A stretch of 64,000 nt of DNA from Larix kaempferi (lineage: Eukaryota > Streptophyta > Pinopsida > Pinales > Pinaceae): NCBI GenBank assembly GCA_027924585.1, contig BSBM01000050.1, forward strand, positions 5,546,501 to 5,610,500, given 5' to 3'. The notes below the pieces were generated by a model. The model did not search any database. It saw only the letters and a program-made list of their open reading frames with translations, and was not told where the DNA came from. The stretch's first letter is position 1. Each line of letters opens with the position of its first letter. Positions 12,216 through 22,623 of the stretch are shown here, in pieces. The position numbers and the translations under genes were made by a program.

Positions 12216-13250
12216 ATGGAGACTCCTTCTTCACAAAATATTCTTACTCCATTCAACTATGATGAATGGAAACCAAAGATGATTGCATTCTTGAAGAGAC
12301 AATGTCTTTTTGATATGTGCATTGGTAATACAAGAGATTTTGATTCCGATGAAGAGAAGAATGATTGGCTCAATGATTGTGATAGAGCTTTTGGAGCAAT
12401 ATGTCTTGCTATGTCTCCTTGTATGCGCTACCTCATTAAGACTGCTGAAAATCCAAGTGATCTATGGGTCCAACTTGACAGAGAATTTGGAAAGCAGGAA
12501 GAAGAGGATCATGCTAGCCTTTTGGAGAACAAGCCCAGTGAGATCTCCTTATGTGTTCTTTCCGATCATGTGTTGGCCTCAACAATTGTTCAAGATGAAG
12601 AAGAAATTGTAGATTCAACACTCATTCTCTCAAAGTCTTCTATTTCGAATTCTGAGCAAGATAAACAAGCTCATACTCTAGATTCCAAAGAGGTTCTTGA
12701 ATCCTCTCTTTCACATGAGTTTGTCGGCATGCGGAATAATGATCTACTTGATGTTTTGGAGGTAAAATCTGATTTTGGAGGTGAAGCATTCGCCCTCCTT
12801 GATTGCATGCCTTCTATAAACTTATTTTCTATCATTTGCAAAGGTTCTCAAAGTTTTAATGAAGATGAAGAGCACTACCATTCGCTTGAGTTCAATTCTC
12901 ATGCACTTTTTGCTGATTTTGGTTTTGATCTCACCCTTGTTGGTTCAAAGGAGATCTCAAGAAACCATTCATCTATTTTTGGAGCTGATTTAACTTCTAT
13001 TGATAAGAAGTTCAAGTTTCAAGATCTATTTGATCCGATTGGAGCTATTCCTACCTCACTTGGTTCGAATCACAGGTTCCAGGATCATCCTTATATTTTC
13101 AGATTTGTTCTCACCATTTTCGGTATGAAGAGCAAGTTCATAAAGTCTCCACATTCGCTTGCATCCACTGATGGAGAATTCAAGCACATGTTTTTGGAGC
13201 ATAATCCATTTACTCCCAAGAGTAAGATACCTCCAGACATATCTATTTGA
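12216..13250 (+). CDS. Gag-like protein of element C, intact 344 aa
   Basis: The start is ATG 12216 (METPSSQNILTPFNYDEWK…). The first ~100 residues resemble the N-terminal Gag domain of copia elements: 'F.YDEWK.KMIAFLK', then 'AICLAMSPCMRYLI…NPSDLWVQLDREFG'. The usual Gag second half and CCHC zinc knuckle are absent. Residues ~105-344 are acidic and Ser/Phe-rich, with repeated short motifs of the 'FDLTLVGSKEISRNHSSIFGADLTS' kind, and I cannot assign them. The ORF has no stop or shift, in contrast to every other retroelement gene here. It could encode a particle protein, a factor acting in trans, or host sequence captured behind a gag fragment. Confidence 0.75.
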   Translation: METPSSQNILTPFNYDEWKPKMIAFLKRQCLFDMCIGNTRDFDSDEEKNDWLNDCDRAFGAICLAMSPCMRYLIKTAENPSDLWVQLDREFGKQEEEDHASLLENKPSEISLCVLSDHVLASTIVQDEEEIVDSTLILSKSSISNSEQDKQAHTLDSKEVLESSLSHEFVGMRNNDLLDVLEVKSDFGGEAFALLDCMPSINLFSIICKGSQSFNEDEEHYHSLEFNSHALFADFGFDLTLVGSKEISRNHSSIFGADLTSIDKKFKFQDLFDPIGAIPTSLGSNHRFQDHPYIFRFVLTIFGMKSKFIKSPHSLASTDGEFKHMFLEHNPFTPKSKIPPDISI

Positions 13251-13434
13251 GTTTGGAGCAGTTAAATCTTTTGGTATGTTACAGTTCATTTTGAGGGGGG
13301 GTATTTTTCCCATGAGGTTTTCCCCATTTCCTCGGTTTATTGACTGTTATTAGTTTTTTATTGTATTGGGGTGACCTTTGGTCTTAGTTACCAGGGCCCC
13401 ACATTATTTTAGTTGGCACATCATAGTCTAGCTT

Positions 13435-13443
13435 GAGGGGGGG
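13435..13443 (+). promoter_or_regulatory. Polypurine tract of C
   Basis: GAGGGGGGG just before the 3' LTR primes plus-strand DNA. A second, similar run (TTGAGGGGGGG) occurs at 13291-13301, 140 bp upstream. Confidence 0.8.
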
Positions 13444-14206
13444 TGTTCGGATATCCATCATCTATTTCGGGATACATATCTATTTCAGGATCATCTATTT
13501 CGGGATACATATCTACTTCAGGATCTTGCATGATCTATTTCAGGATATGCAGTCCAGTCACCAGTTTGATGCCTCCAGCACCTTATCCACCTTCTTCTAG
13601 CACCCGGGAGCCACTTTCCACAGAGTTTTAGCCCTCCTAAGCTGAAAGGCGCCCTCTTCTCACCTACTGACTGAGAAGGGCGCACTTGCTCACCTACCAC
13701 TGCAGATTCACTCCAGTTACATTCAGTTAGCTCCGATTCTGATTGATTTCACTCCGATTTCACTCCTGACTGACTGTTTCACCTCCGATTGACCTCCAGT
13801 TCGATTAGGTGACTTGCTCTGACTCCAGTTAGCCTCCCATGCGCCCCCACTGAGCCTCCAGATCCTATATCAGTGCTACACACTTCAGTTACATTTATTA
13901 TGATCAGTTAGACTCAGCTTGACACCTGGATGACTGTTTGTTGTGATTGATGAGCAACACCGATGATTGATGAGGACTCCTAGATTGAGTCAAGCTACTC
14001 CATTTCAGTGATTCGAATGGCCTACTTAGTCAATTCGAATTTCCATTGACAGATATTGGATTGTAACAGTTTGTATTGTAATTCATTCACCCTTTCTGGG
14101 ATAGAGAGCACTGCTGCATGTTTTGCACAGTTTTGCACCATATCTTCTTATTCATCTGTTGTGACTGATTTATTTGTTCATTAGATCTGCTGTGACTAAC
14201 TTTACA
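13444..14206 (+). repeat. 3' LTR of C
   Basis: Same length as the 5' LTR with one base difference. It is followed by ATTAG at 14207-14211. Confidence 0.93.
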
Positions 14207-14211
14207 ATTAG
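14207..14211. repeat. Target site duplication ATTAG, right side of C
   Basis: Second copy of the 5-bp duplication. The B LTR resumes directly after it. Confidence 0.9.
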
Positions 14212-14614
14212 ACCCACCATGTGGGGGTTGGCCCAGTCAGTTATAATAGGGTATTTAACCTAATGGTTAAATACGAGCCTACATGTACTTGTGTAAAATA
14301 TATGTCAGAGTAGTGTATAAATAGAGGAGGTGTGTTCCTCATTTGACACACTCACACACTTGAAAAGAGGAGCACTTGTCTGGGAGATTTTCTAAGGAGG
14401 ATTAGAAGGAGGGAGCACATCTTGTATTTTGGTTTATCATCTTATTGAGGAAAGCTTTGCTGGGTTTTCTACCCCATGAGGGTTTCCCAGGATAAATCTG
14501 TGTCTCTTGTGTTTATGCTATGCTTGTTGTTTCTTCAGTGATCCTGTATATGCTATTATTGTGAAATGGAATGTAATATTGCTATTTTCTGTCTTAGCAT
14601 ATTGAATTTTAACA
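14212..14614 (+). repeat. 5' LTR of B, second part
   Basis: Continues the LTR cut at 11111 and matches 20829-21231 closely. It ends with TTTTAACA at 14614. Together the two parts make 542 bp. Confidence 0.9.
14316..14324 (+). promoter_or_regulatory. TATA box of B
   Basis: TATAAATAG, conserved at the same place in the 3' LTR (20933-20941) and in related element H. Confidence 0.7.
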
Positions 14615-14626
14615 TGGTATCAGAGC
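14615..14626 (+). promoter_or_regulatory. Primer binding site of B (tRNA-Met)
   Basis: TGGTATCAGAGC immediately after the LTR. Confidence 0.9.
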
Positions 14627-17302
14627 TAACCTGAAGGAAGACAAGGTATGGCACTTACGACACTTGCTTTACTTACAACAATTTGAAGGTTAGGGTTTTA
14701 CATAGCAAAAACCAGTCATCGTGGAACTTTTGCTATAAATCCATTTATGCGAAGGGTCAGGGTCTAAAAAAGTTTACAGGTCGAAGATAACATCCCCAGG
14801 TACCTTGTGTCCAAAGGGCACCCTCAGATTCGTTGTACTTTATGAGTTATGATTAGTACAAGTTAGGGTTTCTGCCTCTTCCAGATCTCAGTCAAAATCA
14901 GGTGACCTTGGACAAAAGGTCATAACTTGGGCTAGGAAGCTCCAAATGAAATTTTGTAAAACGTGATAGGTAGTACATAGACTGTACTATCTCAGGAAAC
15001 TTTTTTAGAGGCCGAAGGTGAACCAGTGACACGTGGAACGCCGTACAAGTTCGCTCTCCTGTTTTATCCCATAAACAAGTCACGTTGCGACACTTGGCAT
15101 AACTCTCTCTCATAGAGTCCAATTGAGGTCAGACCTATCAATATGGAAAGATAACAGGGCGGGCTATCTCAGAAATGTTTTTCAGAGGCCGAAGTTCAAA
15201 CAGTGACACGCGGCACGCCGTACAATTTCGCTCTCCTGTTTTATCCCATAAACAGGTCACGTTGCGACACTTGGCATAACTCTCTCTCAGAGAGTCCAAT
15301 TGAGGTCAGACCTGTCAAGATAGAAAGATAACAGGGCGGGATATCTCAAAAAACGTTTTCAGAGGCCGAAGTTCAAACAGTGACACGTGGCACGCCGTAC
15401 AAGTTCGCTCTCCTGTTTTATCCCATAAACAGGTCACGTTGCGACACTTGGCATAACTCTCTCTCAGAAAATCCAATTGAGGTCAGACCTATCAGGATGG
15501 AAAGATGACAGGTCAGGCTACTGCAAAAAAAGTTTTCAGACCCTGTGGAGCAAAAATTTCAGAGTTATAGCAGAAGCAATCAGGTGCATATTTCTGTCAA
15601 AACAAAATTATTTTTAGCACCTTTATTCATGGCTTCCAGAATTTAGGGTTTCGGAGAAAGTTGGAATTTTTTTGAAGTCTGTAACCATGGCTGGAAGGTC
15701 CTCAAAAAAATAAGAGTTTAGAGCCTTGGATCGAACCTTTTGATTGGACAGAAGGGTGGGCTTCATCAAACCCTAGTTCGGGTTCCTGTCCAGAAGATCC
15801 AGAAGTTTCGAAGGCAATTTTGAGGGGTCAAATTTTGGAGATTTCAAAATTGAAGAATGCTAGGTTGATCAGCTCAGCAAGACACATTCTTCCATCCATT
15901 CAGAAGTATGAAAGTCAAAGATTGAATTTTAAGGGTTTCTCTAGCAAACCCTAATCAAGCTCCAAATCAAGTTTCAGGGGGAGTTGAGGCTAAGGCCTTA
16001 CATAAGAAGACTACAAAAAGTCTCGACAGGTATGACTTAAGGAGGTTCAGGTATGCCTTGAAATCTGATTCTTGATTAAGTTCATAATGTGTTTGTCTTC
16101 ATGTTATTTATTAGTACAATCTTGATTAATGTTATTAATTGTCTTATCACCCTAGTAACAATATGAATGCATGTGAATGATCGAAGACATTCATTGATTA
16201 GGGCTATATGATTGTACGTATGCAGTATGGTGTTGTGTGAGGTTGATGTTGTCTGCTAACAAGACACAGGTATATTACAAAAGACAAATCAAGTTCCATG
16301 ACCATGACAACATGAAGACAAAGCCTCACGAGGATGACACTAGTGTACACTTGAGCATGCACAGTGGTACAGAATGAATAGAAGTTCATAAGACATACAG
16401 AAGATCAAGCGGGAGGCAACCACACAAACATACTAGATAAGTATTTGAGTTGTTATTAGAAATAGTAAATGATATTGCTTGTATGCATATTTGTATTCCT
16501 AGAATATATCATGCTGAGTGTAAACATTCATAAAGCATTGAACATTATACTACTAATATGCATATGATTGGTAAGTTGGACAAACATTCCATTGTTGCTT
16601 GTCTAGAATGAAACCTCTTTGCTGACATGCTGAGAGCTGTGCACACTCTCGATAGTATGTTCTGGTAGAGATGGAAGGCATCTAGATAGCCACTATATGC
16701 ATACAGGATATGGGAAAGTGTTGTGCTAATGTATTGGTCAAAATAGTTGCATAACTATGTAAATGATATCTGTATGCATAATAGGTTATCATGTCAAATA
16801 TGATTTGATGATTATGAAGTATTACTAATCATGTACTTAATTTTGATTTGTAGGAAAGATCATGATGAATGATGAACTCTGAACAAGCGATGTATGTTCA
16901 ACAAAAGATTTACAAATCAAACACACTATAGAAAGCTTGTGGTTAATAGATTCTCTTAGAAAGAGGAAGAGAATCATGATGAGATGTTTTGCTCCAAGGG
17001 ACTAGATAAGACCATTCTCTTAATAATGTAATCAGGTTCTGTATGGGTTCCCAGGATCGGTAGTCAATTGATGAGCTTAATGATCATCATGGGTGATGTG
17101 GATCTCAACCTTTGCTACAAGGTTGAATATGGGTTCTATACACATATGACATGGATGCAAGAAGGAACTCACCACAGAGTTCGAATGATTTTGAGGCTCA
17201 TATTAGTAGACCCATCTGACGAGAGATGGCACAGATAGATATGCAGAAGATCACTCAACGCTGAGTGTGAATAATGGACAATTGACAGCTTCATGACAAA
17301 GC
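14627..17302 (+). other. Leader and degraded 5' region of B
   Basis: No gag, protease or integrase can be read. A possible former gag start lies at 15687 (ATGGCTGGAAGG), stopped after eight codons, and the stretch after it (15700-16000) has a counterpart in element H at 39600-39850 on the minus strand. The region includes a 177-bp triplication described separately. The rest (16050-17250) is AT-rich and parallels the leader of H. Confidence 0.5.
14975..15545 (+). repeat. Three tandem copies of a 177-bp unit in the B leader
   Basis: The landmark CACGTTGCGACACTTGGCAT recurs at 15081, 15258 and 15435, exactly 177 bp apart. The related element H has a single copy of this unit (about 40190-40330, minus strand), so the triplication is specific to B or its sublineage. 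Confidence 0.85.
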
Positions 17303-18332
17303 TTGAACTTTACTAGAAGTAAAGCTGTTCCTAACCTTTACCTTAAGGTTGTGGATGATGAACCTATCATACCATTATTGTATGACGATGATCTCTTTCT
17401 GACAAGGAATGAGAAAGAGGTCATGAAAATGGCTGCAGAAATGAAAATGAAAGATCTCGGATTAATGCACTACTTCTTAGGTCTAGAAGTATGGCAAGAT
17501 CCAAAAGGAATCTTTTAATTCAAGGTAAGTATGCTGTGAAGTTTCTAAAAATATTTGACATGTTGGAGTATAAAGCCATGGCCACTCCCATGGACTCCAA
17601 CTTGAAGTTGTTAGTTAATGACTCATCGTATTTAGTGGACCTAACCCTATATAGACAAATCATTGGGTCATTGATGTATTTAACAAATACTAGGCCAGAT
17701 ATATGCTTTGCTGCAAATAGCCTAAGTCAGTATCTAGTAGAACCTAGAAAGGTTCACTTAATAACTACAAAGCATGTAGTGAGGTACCTAAAAGGTACAT
17801 TAGATTTTGGTCTATATTATCTTGGAGGTCATGAACTCCGTTTACATGGTTACTCAGATTCTGATTGGGCAGGAAGTGCCTCAGACAGAAAGAGTACATC
17901 AGGTGGATGTTATAGTCTTGAATCTGCCATGATCTCAGGGTTCAGCAAGGAACAATCTAGTGTGGCTCTCAGTACTGCTGAAGCATAATATATATATAGC
18001 TGTCTGCTCTGCCATCTGTGAAGCAGTGTGGTTTCAGAAGCTATTATATGGAGTGTTTGACTTAGAAATGAATTCCACTATGATTATGTGTGACATTCAA
18101 AACTGCATCAAGATGGAAAATCTTGTATTCCACGATAAGTCAAAAACACATAGAGATCCGATACTTCTATATACGAGATATGGTGCAGAGAGGAGCTATC
18201 AAACTCGAGTATATAAGCACTGAGGATCAGATTGCTAGTATCTTGACTAAACCTCTTTCTCGAGTAAAGTTTGAATACTTCCGAGACAAGCTTGGTATAG
18301 TCCAGAAGGACCCTCCTCGAAAGGGGGAGTAG
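17303..18332 (+). pseudogene. pol: B pol remnant: end of reverse transcriptase and RNase H, copia type
   Basis: Three overlapping frames encode the C-terminal RT (17303-17518, 'SKAVPNLYLKVVDDEP…', then 'HYFLGLEV') and connection/RNase H. Typical copia motifs include 'ATPMDSNLKL', 'YRQIIGSLMYLTNTRPDICF', 'HVVRYLKGT', 'YSDSDWAGSASDRKSTSG', 'LSTAEA' and the tail 'DQIASILTKPLSRVKFEYFRDKLG' up to 18332. The RT catalytic box that should read YVDD reads YDDD. A frame change near 17515 and a stop at 17986 break the frame. The first half of RT, integrase, protease and gag are gone. Reverse transcription by this copy is not possible. Confidence 0.9.
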
Positions 18333-18429
18333 CATAGTATCTGATAACAAGTTTGTCTCATCAATGATGAGGTTACCTATTTACTGCACCTAGTTACTTA
18401 GAATTATTTAGATTTAGGAATCTTATATT

Positions 18430-18600
18430 TTTTCTTTTGATGATAGATGTATACATGCTTTTGATGATAGATGTTATGCATGTTTTGATGATGAGGATAC
18501 ATGTTTTGTTATACATGTTTTGATGATGAGGATACATGTTTTGTTATACATGTTTTGATGATGAGGATACATGTTTTGATGATGAGGATACATGATTGAC
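18430..18600 (+). repeat. Tandem array 1 of B (~38 bp unit)
   Basis: Repeats of 'TTTTGATGATGAGGATACATG' with 'TTTTGTTATACATG', four or five imperfect units, directly after the pol remnant. Confidence 0.8.
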
Positions 18601-18630
18601 ACATGTTTTGATTAAGTTCTTGGTAAACAT

Positions 18631-19372
18631 GTGAGGGGATTGGATCATCCCTGGACTTCAGTCCGAAAGAAGAGCCGTAGACATATGTCTTCGAGAATGA
18701 AGTCCTTGGTGGACTTGAGGGGATGGGATCATCCCTGGACTTCAGTCCTAAAGAGAGCCGTAGACGTATGTCTTCGAGAATGAAGTCCTTGGTGGACTTG
18801 AGGGGATTGGATCATCCCTGGACTTCAGTCCTAAAGAGAGACGTAAACGTATGTCTTTGAGAATGAAGTTCTTGGTGAACATGTGAGGGGATTGGATCAT
18901 CCCTGGACTTCAGTCCGAAAGAAGAGCCGTAGACATATGTCTTCGAGAATGAGGTCCTTGGTGGACTTGAGGGGATTGGATCATCCCTGGACTTCAGTAC
19001 TAAAGAGAGCCGTAGACGTATGTCTTCGAGAATGAAGTCCTTGGTGGACTTGAGGGGATGGGATCATCCCTGGACTTCAGTCCTAAAGAGACGTATGTCT
19101 TCAAGAATGAAGTCCTTGGTGGACTTGAGGGGATTGGATCATCCCTGGACTTCAGTCCTAAAGAGAGACGTAGACATGATGTCTCCGAGAACAAAATCCT
19201 GAATGAACATGTAAGGGGATTGGATTGTCCTCGGACTTTAGTCTTTTGAATTGAGCCATAGACATGATGTCTCCGAGAACTAAATCCTAAATGAAAAGGT
19301 AAGGGGATTGGATCATCCTCGAACTATGGTCCTTTGAATTGAGCCGTAGACATGAGGTCTCCGAGAATTGAA
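18631..19372 (+). repeat. Tandem array 2 of B (~84 bp unit, about nine copies)
   Basis: Unit landmark GAGGGGATTGGATCATCCC recurs at 18633, 18717, 18800 and onward at 70-90 bp spacing, followed each time by 'GACTTCAGTCC' and 'GAGCCGTAGACATATGTCT'. Later units drift in sequence. Open frames here are accidental. Confidence 0.85.
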
Positions 19373-19373
19373 T

Positions 19374-19590
19374 GATAAGACTGGATCATCCCTGGACTTC
19401 GGTTCAAAAGGTACATGATAGGACTGGATCGTCCCTGGACTTCGGTTCAAAAGGTACATGATAGGACTGGATCGTCCCTGGACTTCGGTTCAAAAGGTAC
19501 ATGATAGGACTGGATCGTCCCTGGACTTCGGTTCAAAAGGTACATGATAGGACTGGATCGTCCCTGGACCTCGGTTCAAAATGTACGTGA
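19374..19590 (+). repeat. Tandem array 3 of B (~45 bp unit, five copies)
   Basis: Unit contains GGACTGGATCGTCCCTGGAC and 'TTCGGTTCAAAAGGTACATGAT'. The GATCGTCCCTGGACTTC core is shared with array 2, so array 3 probably arose from a truncated array 2 unit. Confidence 0.85.
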
Positions 19591-19611
19591 CAAATCCTAG
19601 AATTGTTCTAG

Positions 19612-19995
19612 GTTACATCCAGCATGAAACAGGGCTGGCTCTGTAGATATGTTACATCCAGCATGAAACAGGGCTGGCTCTGTATATGTGATACATCCAG
19701 CATGAAACAGGGCTGGCTCTGTAGATGTGATACATCCAGCATGAAACAGGGCTGGCTCTGTAGATATGATACACCCAGCATGAAACAGGGCTGGCTCTGT
19801 AGATGTGATACATCCAGCATGAAACAGGGCTGGCTCTGTAGATGTGATACATCCAGCATGAAACAGGGCTGGCTCTGTAGATGTGATACATCCAGCATGA
19901 AACAGGGCTGGCTCTGTAGATGTGACACATCCAGTATGAAAAAGGACTGGCTCTGTGGCAGTAAATCCTAGATCTGATCTAGGTCACATCCAGTA
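19612..19995 (+). repeat. Tandem array 4 of B (39 bp unit, about nine copies)
   Basis: Unit CATCCAGCATGAAACAGGGC plus 'TGGCTCTGTAGATGTGATA'. Because 39 is a multiple of three, frames remain open on both strands, but these are not credible proteins. The last two units carry the variant 'CCAGTATGAAAAAGGACTGG'. That variant matches a single-copy segment in the related element H (35279-35316, minus). Confidence 0.9.
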
Positions 19996-20140
19996 TGAAA
20001 AAGGACTGGCACTGTGGTTGGGATTGGATCGTCCCTAGACATGAGACTTGTCTTAAAGAGATAAGGATTGATCATCCTAGAACTTGATCTGGATTGCATC
20101 ATCCATGGACCTATGTCCTAAAAAGAGCAGGATTGATCAT

Positions 20141-20540
20141 CCTGTCATATGATCGTGTGATGACGATGCTGCCGATCGTGTGATGACGATGCTAATGGTA
20201 TGATGACGATGTTGATCATGTGATGACGATGCTGCCGATCGTGTGATGACGATGCTGCCGATCGTGTGATGACGATGCTGCCGATCGTGTGATGACGATG
20301 CTGATCGTATGATGGTGATGTTGATCGTGTGATGATGATGCTACCGATCGTGTGATGATGATGCTGATCGTATGATGACGATGTTGATCGTGTGATGACG
20401 ATGCTGCTGATCATGTGATGACGATGCTGATCGTATGATGACGATGCTGATCGTATGATGACGATGTTGATGATCGTGTGATGATCGTGTGATGACGATG
20501 CTGATGATCGTGTGATGACGATGCTGATGATCGAGTAATA
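20141..20540 (+). repeat. Tandem array 5 of B (GATGACGATGCTGATCGTGT, 15-24 bp unit)
   Basis: About 18 units of 'GATCGTGTGATGACGATGCTG(CC)' with small length changes. It ends about 140 bp before the polypurine tract. Confidence 0.9.
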
Positions 20541-20680
20541 TCAACTCTGATGATGTTGATGTTCCAGTAACTAGTTGAGTTACTGATGATGATGAATTGA
20601 AGAAAGCTTCCGATGATATATAGATGATGTAGTCAATGACTCCTTGCTCCTGCAGATGTTGTTATAATATCCTTCTCGTT

Positions 20681-20689
20681 AAGGGGGAG
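20681..20689 (+). promoter_or_regulatory. Polypurine tract of B
   Basis: AAGGGGGAG directly before the 3' LTR. Confidence 0.85.
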
Positions 20690-21231
20690 TGTTGAATATT
20701 GTAACTTCTAAGAATATTATATTTGTATATTATTTATTTCAGAGATGTTCCATAGCTCCGATGTGATTATACTATGAATCCGGAGATGTTTATTCCTCCG
20801 AATTGGTTGTGGTAACTAGGGTTATTAGACCCACCATGTGGGGGTTGGCCCAGTCAGTTATAATAGGGTATTTAACCTAATGGTTAAATACGAGCCTACA
20901 TGTACTTGTGTAAAATATATGTCAGAGTAGTGTATAAATAGAGGAGGTGTGTTCCTCATTTGACACACTCACACACTTGAAAAGAGGAGCACTTGTCTGG
21001 GATATTTGCTAAGGCGGATTAGAAGGAGGGAGCACATCTTGTATTTTGGTTTATCATCTTATTGAGGAAAGCTTTGCTGGGTTTTCTACCCCATGAGGGT
21101 TTCCCAGGATAAATCTGTGTCTCTTGTGTTTATGCTATGCTTGTTGTTTCTTCAGTGATCCTGTATATGCTATTATTGTGAAATGGAATGTAATGCTGCT
21201 ATTTTCTGTCTTAGCATATTGAATTTTAACA
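20690..21231 (+). repeat. 3' LTR of B
   Basis: TG…CA ends, 542 bp, TATA box at 20933-20941. It differs from the split 5' LTR at only a few positions by eye. Confidence 0.92.
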
Positions 21232-21236
21232 ACTTT
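21232..21236. repeat. Target site duplication ACTTT, right side of B
   Basis: Second copy of the duplication. Tat gag resumes directly after it. Confidence 0.9.
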
Positions 21237-22485
21237 ACCCCAGGCTGCTTCAAAAACAACTACTTCTCCTGCTATTTCCTCTGAAGTGAACACAGTTCAA
21301 TCTACATCACAACCATCCGGGGGAAAGAAGAAAAACAATCGTGGTAAACCCAAGAAAAACCAGCAGGAGAACCCCAAGCCACAACCCACCCAGAATGACC
21401 AGAAACCACGTCGAAAGGCTAAGTTTCCCTGCCTTATTTGTCAAGATGATCATTACACGCGTGACTGTCCCCACAAGGATGAGGTCAACAAGTTTGTTAA
21501 AGGATCCTCTCGCCCGGCAGTGTTAACTGACCCTTTCCCCCAACAACAACAGCAAATGGTTGCCCAAGAAACCCCACAAAGGGGCAACCCGACCAATCCC
21601 ACCCACGGAGAGACGTCCACAAACCGCGAAATCCTGATGACAAGTAATGAAGAAATTCATATAACCACTCGTTCAAAGACGTATGACAATCCTCCAAGTT
21701 CAAACAAAGAATCGGAGATAGCCAAAGGCAAATCTCCCGTTGAAGATCCAACTCCTATTCCCCCCCCTACCGGCCATCTCCATATTGAGAGACCGCTTAC
21801 AGATACAGTGCTACGCCCACCCAAGGGCACCATACGAAAGGCGACATTTAATCCCAATGCTCGAGCCGCCCAAAATTACAATATTGTTGAGGATCTAGCT
21901 CAAGCACCTTGCGCCATGTCGACTCTCGAGGTTCTCCAACACTGCCCCATGCAGCGTATAACCCTACTTTCAACATTGGGCGCAATGGACCCAGATACTT
22001 CAAACTCTATCATGTTTAACTTGGAGCACGCTAAACCTCGGCTTTCTCACCAGTTATCCTTCCAGGTTCACACAAAAATCCGTGGAAATATCATCCATCG
22101 CACTGTGTTAGACGAAGTTGCTTCCACGTCGATCATGTCTTTGAACTGCTGGAGAGCCTTAGGCTCACCCGAAGTCACAACTTCTCCCACTACTCTCAGG
22201 GCATTTGATGGACACGGTTTTCAACCTTATGGACTCATTCCCTCAATTGGTGTTGAACTGGGGGGAAAAACAGTATCCGTACACATTGAAGTCGTAGATG
22301 CACCATTGGATTACAATCTCCTCCTTGGCCGGAACTGGTTTTACGCCATGACCGCCATAGCATCTACAGTCTTCCGGATTGTGCAATTTCCTCATGAAGG
22401 GAAAATTGTCACTATTGATCAACTGGATTACTGTATCCCAGACTCCCATCCAAACTCCGCCAACACCGTCCCGTTATTGGATTAA
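21237..22485 (+). pseudogene. Tat gag 3' part (zinc knuckle) and protease
   Basis: This continues the gag frame cut at 10972. A Lys/Asn/Gln/Pro-rich stretch is followed by a zinc knuckle, CLICQDDHYTRDC (C-x2-C-x3-H-x4-C), at about 21430-21468, which binds element RNA. A Pro-rich linker leads to a retropepsin-like domain at about 22060-22440. Where Tat-type proteases normally have a D-x-G-A motif, this copy reads 'VLDEVASTSIM', so the glycine beside the catalytic Asp is replaced by Val. The C-terminal 'LDYNLLLGRNWFY' is the conserved end of the domain. The frame stops at 22483 with TAA, before RT. Frame continuity across B supports one original gag-protease frame. Confidence 0.85.
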
Positions 22486-22623
22486 CCTCGGTACCGGTTC
22501 CAAGACATTGGTGTTGGTCTCATGAAGGATTCATCCCTTATTGGATTTTTTCCAGAGCTGGGAACCCATGTTCAACCAGTTAACATGATTTAATCGAATA
22601 TCACCCCTTCCAATGATTCATGG

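Larger units (their letters stand above)
11112..14206 (+). mobile_element. Young non-autonomous copia-type element C (3095 bp)
   Basis: Two 763-bp LTRs differ by eye at a single base (G versus T, in the AATTCGAATT region). They flank 1.57 kb with a tRNA-Met primer site, one intact ORF and a polypurine tract. No protease, integrase or RT is present, so the element must have been mobilised by a related autonomous copia element. It sits inside the 5' LTR of B with a perfect 5-bp duplication. The near-identical LTRs make it the youngest insertion in the window. Confidence 0.93.
10973..21231 (+). mobile_element. Copia-type LTR retrotransposon B, nested in Tat gag
   Basis: 542-bp LTRs (the 5' one split by element C), an initiator tRNA-Met primer site, a polypurine tract and a 5-bp duplication define it. 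The only protein-coding remnant is the C-terminal RT plus RNase H of copia type at 17303-18332. Gag, protease and integrase are missing. About 2.3 kb between RNase H and the 3' LTR is filled by five successive tandem arrays. It is closely related to element H at 34-41 kb. Removing it and one ACTTT restores the Tat gag frame, because 10,264 bp matches the observed phase change. Confidence 0.9.

Noticed and set aside
19608-19971. Long open frames on both strands encoding perfectly repeated 13-residue units
   Set aside because: They are a by-product of a 39-bp tandem repeat, which keeps all phases open; no start context, no domain, and the array is non-coding tail of element B.
19612-20540. CRISPR-like repeat arrays
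   Set aside because: Units are directly adjacent with no unique spacers, and the setting is a plant retrotransposon.
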